Shown here: positions 30,176-37,161 of the stretch, piece after piece
Layout of the letters: each line of letters begins with the position of its first letter
Numbering within the stretch: the stretch's first letter is position 1
Source: a virus
Virus record (IMG/VR): IMGVR_UViG_3300041402_001383
Span: 1-37,161 of that record
Direction: 5' to 3' (one strand)
DNA: 37,161 nt
Made by a program: the position numbers and the translations under genes
The notes under the pieces: model-generated
The model's input: the letters and a program-made list of their open reading frames with translations, nothing else
The model's database searches: none
Told to the model about the DNA's origin: nothing

Positions 30176-31609
30176 ATGCTCTCTTTTAATCCGCTCTTAT
30201 GGTATGCAGGTGATCGCGTTGATGTTGGGTATGATTTCGACAACGAAAAAAACTCGTTTGACGGGAACATGCGAGAGGTCGCAGCCTCTAAACAGTGTGG
30301 TTACGCGGCGTGGGATGACCCTATGTGTGACGGAATCCTGGTTTCCAGGACAATGCTTGAGGTTACGACAACTCTGAAGAAGAACGATGCAAACGTGTAT
30401 AAAATCAACACCTATCGAAACGTACATTACAACGTTTTGGAATACTGCCAAACCAAAGGTCTGTTTCTACCGACGTTAGCAGACCCGGGTACTTGGTCAT
30501 ACCACAACCTGTTTGAGCTACCAGAATACCTATACGATACCGAAGACCTAATTAACTACTACAACAACATGCAGTTCGACCTGGCAGGGAGCGTAGATTG
30601 GCCCATTATTGACCGGATAGTACAAGTTCAAGATGGGAAGCGTAAGTTCATCGATCTTGATTTCAAAACGAAAGAGCATCGGCGCCAACTCACCTTAGAA
30701 CTCGCAGCCGATTTCATTAAGAAGTGCAATAAACGGAAGAAGCTAAACTTCATGCCCTTCGGCACTATACAGGGGTACAGCCCTAAAACCTACCAGGAGT
30801 CGTTACGAGCCATTCTGAAAATGGGATATGAATACATCGCGATAGGTGGTCTCCCTGCATACTCAGAGAAGCACGTAGTTGAGCTGCTTCCGATGATATT
30901 GAAAGAAGTTCAAAAAGTCGGGTATGAAGGCGGTATGCACCTATACGGCAGGTTTCCAAGCCCACGGTATGTTGCTTATTACATGGAACATCATGTTTCT
31001 TCGTTCGACAATAATAGCTCCCACATCGCAGCCTGCGTCAGTCCTTGTTCTTACTACGACCCGGATTTCAAATTTCGCGAAGAGGTACCAACGTTTCGCT
31101 GCTACGGCATTAAAATACCACCATTGACAGGCCCTATGTTGGCGAGATTGAAACGGCGGGATTTCGAATTGTGGGAAAAGGTGTCTAAACTGTGTACTGA
31201 CACGTTCCACCTGTTCTGCAACTTCTCAAACTCCGGGAAGAATTCGGATCTCGAAGTTTTTCTCAGAAGCTACAAAAAAATGGATAAGGTTTTAAACACT
31301 GCCAGAATTAACCCGAAGTCCAATTCCTTTTTAAGCGACAGCTTGGAACGCTGCAAAACCGCTCTAAAACTAAAAGGATGGGAACGCTGTGGCTGTACGG
31401 CCTGCCGGAAAGCCAAGGCTCACATAATGATGGTACGCGGACACCGTATCAGATACCTGTTTAACCATAACACCCACGTTCAGTATGTACGCTATCAGCG
31501 CGAATTGAAAAAGGCTAAAAAAATTGTAGACTATCCTCAATACGATTGGTCAAAAATCCGCGAAATTAACCGCTTAAAAAATATCCGAAAAGCTATAAAG
31601 AGGAGGTAA
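30176..31609 (+). CDS. dpdA: DpdA-like tRNA-guanine transglycosylase-fold protein
   Basis: A 477-residue protein. TIM-barrel features of the TGT family include SVDWPIIDR, FMPFGTIQGYSP and the zinc site CGCTAC with a downstream histidine (near residues 404-420). DpdA proteins replace guanine in DNA with 7-deazaguanine derivatives, protecting phage DNA from host nucleases. No preQ0 synthesis genes occur in the window, so the base may come from the host or from genes outside. The start M at 30176 has GGAAGG. It follows a palindromic repeat array. It could instead act on RNA. Confidence 0.7.
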   Translation: MLSFNPLLWYAGDRVDVGYDFDNEKNSFDGNMREVAASKQCGYAAWDDPMCDGILVSRTMLEVTTTLKKNDANVYKINTYRNVHYNVLEYCQTKGLFLPTLADPGTWSYHNLFELPEYLYDTEDLINYYNNMQFDLAGSVDWPIIDRIVQVQDGKRKFIDLDFKTKEHRRQLTLELAADFIKKCNKRKKLNFMPFGTIQGYSPKTYQESLRAILKMGYEYIAIGGLPAYSEKHVVELLPMILKEVQKVGYEGGMHLYGRFPSPRYVAYYMEHHVSSFDNNSSHIAACVSPCSYYDPDFKFREEVPTFRCYGIKIPPLTGPMLARLKRRDFELWEKVSKLCTDTFHLFCNFSNSGKNSDLEVFLRSYKKMDKVLNTARINPKSNSFLSDSLERCKTALKLKGWERCGCTACRKAKAHIMMVRGHRIRYLFNHNTHVQYVRYQRELKKAKKIVDYPQYDWSKIREINRLKNIRKAIKRR

Positions 31610-31614
31610 AAACC

Positions 31615-31890
31615 ATGGCACTATCAAACGTGTTTGTTGCCAGGAATGATGGGAGCAAGAAACCACCATTGATCGTATGTCCCAAGTGCAAGAGAGAAAA
31701 TTTGGTTATGATGACTGAGTTCGAAAAGGACATTTCAAAAATCGTTGCGGACAAGTGTCTTGGTTGCGGCTGCATACTTTACGTTGGCTGCATGTTGATA
31801 GGACACGTGGATATACGGTCACTTGCGGCGGCCATACAAGAAGTCATCGCAGCTATTCGGCTCCAAGAATCGCCAATCCTTAAATCATAA
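31615..31890 (+). CDS. Small zinc-ribbon protein
   Basis: A 91-residue protein with AGGAGG upstream. CPKC (about residues 22-25) and CLGCGC (about 48-53) form a likely zinc ribbon; the tail is helical. It lies between two TGT-type genes, so it may assist DNA modification, but this is only proximity. Confidence 0.6.
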   Translation: MALSNVFVARNDGSKKPPLIVCPKCKRENLVMMTEFEKDISKIVADKCLGCGCILYVGCMLIGHVDIRSLAAAIQEVIAAIRLQESPILKS

Positions 31891-31901
31891 GGGAGACTAC
31901 C

Positions 31902-32213
31902 ATGCCTAAAATCGAATTGACACCAAAACAAGTTTTGGAGTATATTATTGTTGGTATTAGGAATACTAATTATCAGGCTTCTATTGATATAGCCCAAGAC
32001 TGTATAGATGAATTAGAGATACGTGAAAAGGCTGAGGCGATGGAGCCAAGTGGTAATGGGTTGAATAAAACGGAGAAGAAACTTGCCGAATATTTGGAAT
32101 GGGCTTTGTCTATGATCGATGAAAACTTTAAGGACACTGGAAAGATAGGTGTGGCGGAGGTGGTGGTTTACAAGGCTGCACAACGTTTTTTAAAAGATAT
32201 TAAACCAAATTAA
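31902..32213 (+). CDS. Hypothetical helical protein
   Basis: A 103-residue acidic, helical protein with GGGAG upstream. It has higher A+T and simpler codon use than its neighbours, which may mean recent acquisition. No family recognised. It sits between the two DpdA-like regions. Confidence 0.55.
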   Translation: MPKIELTPKQVLEYIIVGIRNTNYQASIDIAQDCIDELEIREKAEAMEPSGNGLNKTEKKLAEYLEWALSMIDENFKDTGKIGVAEVVVYKAAQRFLKDIKPN

Positions 32214-32228
32214 AAGAGGAGGCAAAAA

Positions 32229-33122
32229 ATGGATTTAGGTTTTATTGTTCCGGTTAAACACCTGGAAAAGTACGCCTCACAATCGCGATATCACTTGGTA
32301 CTCGCTCACATGGTTGACCAGAACGAAGTTTATCGCAACTTCTACAGGCGATGTGCAGAGGACGGTGATTACCTGACTTTAGACAATTCATCTTTCGAAA
32401 TCGGCGACGGGGTTTACTCGCCTGAGCAGCTAATCGATTTCGCCCTTGACGTTGGAGCCACAGAAGTCATGGCTCCGGAGGTTTACTTAAAAGCCGAAGA
32501 AACCGTGAAGGCGGTGGAAGCCTTTATTGACGAGTTTAATGGATTCGATAAAGCGAACGAGCTGAAAATCTTCGCTACAATACATGGCAAATCGTGGCCG
32601 GCTGCCAAGTGGTGTTTTGAACGGTGTCTACGGGCCGGCGCAACAACCATCGGGCTCTCATGCAGGTTAGACTTCCCGTATCCAACATTCGAATTCCAGA
32701 ACCACTATAATGAAGCGTGGCGCCGATCGTTGGTACGAATGAACTTCGCAAGGAAGGTTTATCACAACCTTAAACCAAAACACCGGATTCATTTATTGGG
32801 TATGAACCACCCATACGAAATCTCGTTTTACCACGACATGCCACTGGTTAAGAGCAACGATTCGTCTGCCGCGTGGTTAAACGGTATTGAACTCAATCCG
32901 CTCGACATTTGCAATTACAGAAAACCGGAAGCCAAAATGGACTTCGACTGGGACGGTGTTTTGACAGAGGCCATGGAAGACATGGTGGATTACAACATTA
33001 ACTTTTTAATGGGAATTGTTAACTGGGAATTACACAATGATATTAAATCCGCAGAAGGCGATAGACAACGGGTGGATTTCGTTTCCGGAAAAAGCGATGA
33101 CTCCGGAGCAGCTACAACCTAA
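32229..33122 (+). CDS. Second TGT-fold DpdA-like protein
   Basis: A 297-residue single-domain TIM-barrel protein. YLTLDNSSFEIGDGVYSPEQ, EVMAPEVY, FATIHG, TIGLSCRLD and HLLGMNHPYEI are strand-end motifs of the short DpdA-type TGT relatives found in phages (the DNS/DSS region and LLG motif). It lacks the zinc site of tRNA-type TGT. With the larger DpdA-like protein at 30176 it may form a two-protein base-exchange system for DNA. AGAGGAGG precedes the start. Confidence 0.7.
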   Translation: MDLGFIVPVKHLEKYASQSRYHLVLAHMVDQNEVYRNFYRRCAEDGDYLTLDNSSFEIGDGVYSPEQLIDFALDVGATEVMAPEVYLKAEETVKAVEAFIDEFNGFDKANELKIFATIHGKSWPAAKWCFERCLRAGATTIGLSCRLDFPYPTFEFQNHYNEAWRRSLVRMNFARKVYHNLKPKHRIHLLGMNHPYEISFYHDMPLVKSNDSSAAWLNGIELNPLDICNYRKPEAKMDFDWDGVLTEAMEDMVDYNINFLMGIVNWELHNDIKSAEGDRQRVDFVSGKSDDSGAATT

Positions 33123-33543
33123 CGGCATTGACCTCCGTCTGAAAAAAGGTATCAAGCTCCCTATTCACAAGGCATTCAAGCTCCTACACGACGACACGCA
33201 ACACCTGGATTGGTATATCCCGGAAGGCTCATATTGTAAAGAATGCTTCTCAGTTCTCTTCGAACGTGGGAAGCCATATCTTATCGAAACCTTTGAGTAT
33301 GTAAAGATTCCTCCGAATGTTGTAGCTATAGTTTACGGCCGTAGCAGCCTCAACAGAAACGGCATTTTGGCAAGGTCGTCCCTTTATGATTCTGGTTTCG
33401 AAGATTACGTAGGGTTCACCCTTTATCCGTGGGTTCCGTTTGAAGCTCACATTGGTGTGCGTATAGCACAAATCGTTTTTTATTCAGCAGAATCAAGGGG
33501 TTTATATGCCGGCCAGTACGGTATTGAAAATAAACAAGTGTAA
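33037..33543 (+). CDS. dcd: dCTP deaminase/dUTPase-family protein
   Basis: A 168-residue protein from the ATG at 33037 (beginning MILNPQKAIDNGW), overlapping the previous gene by 86 bases. QPNGIDLRL, VYGRSSLNRNGI, and GVRIAQIVFY are the family motifs of dCTP deaminase and dUTPase. These enzymes supply dUMP or remove dUTP, feeding thymidylate synthesis. Deaminase versus dUTPase cannot be decided by eye. It precedes a UDG-polymerase fusion, which fits a common theme of uracil control. Confidence 0.75.
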   Translation: MILNPQKAIDNGWISFPEKAMTPEQLQPNGIDLRLKKGIKLPIHKAFKLLHDDTQHLDWYIPEGSYCKECFSVLFERGKPYLIETFEYVKIPPNVVAIVYGRSSLNRNGILARSSLYDSGFEDYVGFTLYPWVPFEAHIGVRIAQIVFYSAESRGLYAGQYGIENKQV

Positions 33544-36043
33544 TCGCTGCGAGTTTTGGCATGACAAGGATCGCGTACTAAACGGCTATGGCAATCCAAA
33601 CGCCGACATAATGGTACTTGGCGAGAGCCCAGGTAAACTCGAAGTTCATCCGGAATTAGAACATGAACCATTGATAGGCGAGACCGGTGCCGTGCTAAAC
33701 TGGGGTATGAGAGCAGCCGGCTTGATTACATATGGAAACCGGTACAAGAAAATCTTCTTCACCAACGCCCTCAAGTGCTATCCATCCGTAGGAGACGAGC
33801 TCCAAAAGACTGTTGACATTTCAACAAAGCACACAAAACTTTGCAAGGGTTGGCTGCATAAAGAATTCCAACGCGTCAAGCCAAAGTTCGTGTTGGTACT
33901 GGGTAAACATGCACTTCACCAGATGACCGGTAACTACTCGGCATCTATAGAGGACATGAGAGGGTTCTGGTATTGGTCGGACGAATTCAATTGTTGGTAT
34001 TATCCAACTAAGCATCCGGCCGTGATACTACGGAACTGGGGCGACACCTCCGCCTTTCTTCGCGATATGGAACGGTTTACAAACGGTGTAAAGAACGGCG
34101 TCCCGGAACAAAAGATCGGCAAACATTATAAGACGATAAAAACCATCGCCGGTGTAAAAGCCGTAATCAAACGTCTCAAGCGAACAAAGCGATTCGCATG
34201 GGATTTGGAAACTTCGTCGCTCAAGTCGTGGGACAAGAATGAAGAAATTCTTGGAATCTCGTTTGGTTGGAAGCCCGAATGGGCTGCGTATATACCACTT
34301 GTTAAGGAAGGACGAAAGAAAATATGGACGGCTAAACAGCGGCGTATTATCATACGGCTCGTTAAAAGCGTATTGGAAGACTCTGCTATAAAGAAGGATG
34401 GGCAGAACACCAAGTTTGACATCAACTGGATAAAGACAGAGGGCATCGATGTTAAGAACGTTAGTTGGGACACCATGCAATTTCATCATCTGGTTGACGA
34501 GAACACCCCTGCAAACCTCACCTATCTCACTACATACTACGATCTCGATTTTCCACGGTATGAAAACGAAATAAAACCATACATCAAAAAACGGGACGGA
34601 AAAAAGACCTACGAATTCATACCGGTGGAACTTCTGTCAAAGTACGCCTGTGCGGATGTGGATGCAGTATGCAGGATCGGTCGGCTACAACGAAAGTTCG
34701 CTACCAAAAGACAGCTCAAGGTTTACAGAAGAAACTCGGTTCCAATTTCCAAATTCACTTCGGTGATGGAACAAAAGGGTGTATTGATCGACGTTAGCCG
34801 GATCAAGGAAATGGAAGGCGAGTATCAGAAGAAGATTGATGCAGTTAATATAAAATTGTCGCGTTCGGTAAAACGTGACTACTTCAACGTTGCATCAAAT
34901 CCTCAGGTGCAGGCCGTATTGTTTGGCGACGAGCCCGGATGCCTAAAACTTCGAAGCAACAAAAAGACTAAAACCGGGAAATGGTCAACAGATAAAGATT
35001 CGTTCGAGTACATGAAGCGGAAGTATGCCCGTAAAAAACGAGTTATCACGGTTTTAAGCATGATTCAAGAGGTACGGCGGATGCGTAAGATGAAATCCAC
35101 GTATCTCACTGGGTTTATAAAGCTTGTTGATGAGCTCAATCGCATACACACATCATACCTATCCACCGGAACCGTGACTGGCCGACTTGCAAGTGAAGGT
35201 CCGAACCTGCAAAACATACCAAAAGACCCGATTTTCAGGTCCTTGTTCATTGCCGGCCCTGGACGAAAACTTATAGCTGCTGATTATTCGCAGATAGAAG
35301 CTCGGCTATTAGCATGGCTCGCTGTAGAACTCGACCTTATACAGCTTTTCGCGGACACGAATTTTGACCCTCACTACTATAACTCGTCTATTTTCCGTCA
35401 AAAGCCAATATCCGAAGTCACTAAAGAAGAAAGATCGATAGATAAAGCGGTGACTTTCGGCATTAACTACGGTAGGTCTGCAAAATCTATCGCAGATGAA
35501 TATGAATTGGATCTGGATTTCGTTAAAGGCCATATTGCACAGTTCTTCCAGACGTTTAGGAAAATCAAAGCGTGGCGGAACCGTCAAATCACGGTATCAA
35601 AAAAGCAGGGTTGGATCGAAAATAAATCCGGCAGGCGTCGACATTTCATGGCGTATGAATGGATTTACAGCGATGAGATGGAGGAGGTAAAGGACCGTAG
35701 GTACAAGGTTGACGAAGAGACCTGGTTAATCCAAGGCATCATCGGCAACATGGAAAGACAAGCAATCAACTTTCCAATTCAATCGTACGCGTGGGACCTG
35801 CTTACGCTATCTACTGACCGGGTTTTAAAGAGAATTAAAGATGAAGGTATAGACGCATACCTTGTACTCTCAGTACATGACATGATTGGAATTGATGTAG
35901 CGGATGAAGACGTTGACGTTGCACTAAAAATCTTAGACGAAGAAATGCCATTGAACTTTTCTAAAACCAGTAAAGTCACTGGTAAAGAAATATCAATGGA
36001 ATTCCCTATTGACAGGGAAGCAGAAAATTGTTGGACACAATAA
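33506..36043 (+). CDS. Uracil-DNA glycosylase-like domain fused to family A DNA polymerase
   Basis: An 845-residue replicative polymerase. Residues 1-~210 are Udg4-like: cysteines 12, 15, 91 and 113 could bind an iron-sulfur cluster, with GESPGKLE at 39-46 and HPAVILR near 171. A 3'-5' exonuclease starts at FAWDLETSSL (about 230). The polymerase has motif A DYSQIEARLL (about 591), motif B KAVTFGINYG (Phe at the sugar-selecting position) and motif C VHDMIGID (about 790). Fusion of a uracil reader to a phage polymerase suggests direct uracil handling during replication. It overlaps the dcd-like gene by 38 bases. Confidence 0.92.
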   Translation: MPASTVLKINKCNRCEFWHDKDRVLNGYGNPNADIMVLGESPGKLEVHPELEHEPLIGETGAVLNWGMRAAGLITYGNRYKKIFFTNALKCYPSVGDELQKTVDISTKHTKLCKGWLHKEFQRVKPKFVLVLGKHALHQMTGNYSASIEDMRGFWYWSDEFNCWYYPTKHPAVILRNWGDTSAFLRDMERFTNGVKNGVPEQKIGKHYKTIKTIAGVKAVIKRLKRTKRFAWDLETSSLKSWDKNEEILGISFGWKPEWAAYIPLVKEGRKKIWTAKQRRIIIRLVKSVLEDSAIKKDGQNTKFDINWIKTEGIDVKNVSWDTMQFHHLVDENTPANLTYLTTYYDLDFPRYENEIKPYIKKRDGKKTYEFIPVELLSKYACADVDAVCRIGRLQRKFATKRQLKVYRRNSVPISKFTSVMEQKGVLIDVSRIKEMEGEYQKKIDAVNIKLSRSVKRDYFNVASNPQVQAVLFGDEPGCLKLRSNKKTKTGKWSTDKDSFEYMKRKYARKKRVITVLSMIQEVRRMRKMKSTYLTGFIKLVDELNRIHTSYLSTGTVTGRLASEGPNLQNIPKDPIFRSLFIAGPGRKLIAADYSQIEARLLAWLAVELDLIQLFADTNFDPHYYNSSIFRQKPISEVTKEERSIDKAVTFGINYGRSAKSIADEYELDLDFVKGHIAQFFQTFRKIKAWRNRQITVSKKQGWIENKSGRRRHFMAYEWIYSDEMEEVKDRRYKVDEETWLIQGIIGNMERQAINFPIQSYAWDLLTLSTDRVLKRIKDEGIDAYLVLSVHDMIGIDVADEDVDVALKILDEEMPLNFSKTSKVTGKEISMEFPIDREAENCWTQ

Positions 36044-36060
36044 CGAAAGGAGAATAAAAA

Positions 36061-37161
36061 ATGCCGTACGGACAAACTAATGCAGCTAAATCGCGTAAAG
36101 AAGCGGACGAAGCAGGACGGGGGGAAAAACCAACCGTCTGTAAACAACGGTGGGAGGGTAAGGCCTGCAAGTGGTGTAAGGAAGCAGAGAAACTTCGCAT
36201 AAGCGAAGAAGAAGCCGACAATAACATGTACCAAGAAGTTCGCGCTAAACCCACGTTCTACATGGTTATAGTAGACATGAAAGACAAAGCGTCAGGGAGA
36301 CAGCTTTACGGCTGTCCGATTACTAACTGGAAAACGTTGAACGACCTGCTCCCCGACAAGGGGGACCCTGATGACACCAATGTAGATTTCACAAACTTCA
36401 AAACGCCGCACATGGTCACCATTAAAAAGACTGGTAAAGGCCGGCGTACCAGATACACCCTTTCAGTATCGCCGCAGCCATCCAAGTTCCCGCCGGCCCT
36501 TACGAAGAAGAAGCCAATCGACCTTAACAACATTCTTGATATTCTGGATGATGGTAATACCGATTTATGGATACCAGATAAAGGCGTTAACAAGATTCTC
36601 ATTTTCCCGCCGTGGGGTAAAGATCAGGACCTCTTCTACAAGGAAGTCAATTATCATTGGAGCGTGAATAGACTGGGTTTAGGGGATACCGATGAAGAAG
36701 AGGACGAAGAATACGAAGATGATGTGGATACCGGCGACGACGAAGATTTCGACGAGGAAAAAGGTGAAGAAGACGAAGATGAGGACGAAGACGAAGACGA
36801 AGATGAGGGCGAAGATGAAGACGACGATTTAGCAGACCAATTAGAAGAAATGAATCGTAAGAAGCTCAAAGTCTACATCCGGGAAAACGACGTAGATGTC
36901 ACGGTTAAGAAGTCTTGGAGCGATGAGGATATTCGAACAGCGATTATGGAAGCAGTAAGCGAAGGCGGTGAAGAGGACGATGAGTCTGGCATTGACGACA
37001 CGGACAGCATTCCAGAATTTGAGGATATGGGAGCAGCCGAACTCAAGAAATTCGTCAAAGAAAAGAAACTCAAAATCAAAAACATCGCGTCCCTCAAAGG
37101 CTCCAACCTACGGGCTGCGGTGGAAAAAGCGTATAGGAGAAAGTACGATATAGACTACTAA
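36061..37161 (+). CDS. gp32-like candidate single-stranded DNA-binding protein with acidic tail
   Basis: A 366-residue protein; its TAA is the last codon of the window. A zinc-type CxnCxxC (C27, C36, C39) follows a basic N-terminus, then an OB-like core with YMVIVDMKDKASG and TRYTLSVSPQPSKFP. A ~60-residue Asp/Glu tract is followed by two tandem SAP/HeH-like helix pairs (NRKKLKVYIRENDVDV, and AAELKKFVKEKKLKIKN). Acidic tails on SSBs recruit partners. The position after the polymerase supports the role. An AAGGAG site precedes the start. Confidence 0.65.
   Translation: MPYGQTNAAKSRKEADEAGRGEKPTVCKQRWEGKACKWCKEAEKLRISEEEADNNMYQEVRAKPTFYMVIVDMKDKASGRQLYGCPITNWKTLNDLLPDKGDPDDTNVDFTNFKTPHMVTIKKTGKGRRTRYTLSVSPQPSKFPPALTKKKPIDLNNILDILDDGNTDLWIPDKGVNKILIFPPWGKDQDLFYKEVNYHWSVNRLGLGDTDEEEDEEYEDDVDTGDDEDFDEEKGEEDEDEDEDEDEDEGEDEDDDLADQLEEMNRKKLKVYIRENDVDVTVKKSWSDEDIRTAIMEAVSEGGEEDDESGIDDTDSIPEFEDMGAAELKKFVKEKKLKIKNIASLKGSNLRAAVEKAYRRKYDIDY

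Overview
The window is part of a tailed double-stranded DNA phage genome (Caudoviricetes) or a prophage of that kind. It holds a terminase pair, a portal, a MuF-type head protein, and a replication set made of primase-helicase, family A DNA polymerase, SF2 helicase and a candidate ssDNA-binding protein. Strong GGAGG-type ribosome binding sites and occasional GTG or TTG starts show a bacterial host, but the sequence does not say which one. TAA, TAG and TGA all end genes, so the code looks standard. I saw no tRNA, rRNA, integrase or insertion sequence.

Layout: two divergent arms meet at about 12,955-13,785. The left arm (minus strand, 12,954 down to 1) runs RuvC-like nuclease, three small genes, a DegT/DnrJ aminotransferase, small zinc-ribbon and membrane proteins, TerS, TerL, a Gfo/Idh sugar-type oxidoreductase, small and structural genes, portal, and a MuF protein fused to a zinc-metallopeptidase-like region that runs off the left end. 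The aminotransferase and oxidoreductase together suggest synthesis of an amino sugar nucleotide. The right arm (plus strand, 13,786 to the end) starts with many small unknown genes, then a Ycf35-like/DUF2997-like/Ycf46-like AAA module, a winged-helix protein, helicase, primase-helicase, a sigma-like factor, a P-loop ATPase, two TGT-fold DpdA-like proteins (7-deazaguanine DNA modification), a dCTP deaminase/dUTPase-type protein, a UDG-DNA polymerase I fusion and a gp32-like candidate SSB with an acidic tail.

The non-coding content is the most unusual part. (1) Four pistol-class self-cleaving ribozymes lie between small genes at 15.0-17.65 kb. All helices covary between copies, and each predicted cut falls 34-56 nt before the next start codon, which suggests ribozyme processing of a polycistronic early mRNA. 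(2) About ten copies of a ~150-bp unit built on a long nested palindrome occur in arrays at 4.5-5.9, 7.25-7.57 and 29.7-30.1 kb. They are always oriented with local transcription and flank accessory genes. (3) A small structural-region gene has an in-frame UGA where I expect a conserved cysteine, followed by a hairpin that fits the general geometry of a bacterial SECIS element. (4) A structured leader precedes the first rightward gene and could pair with its ribosome binding site.

Functions rest on motifs read by eye. No database search or folding program was run.
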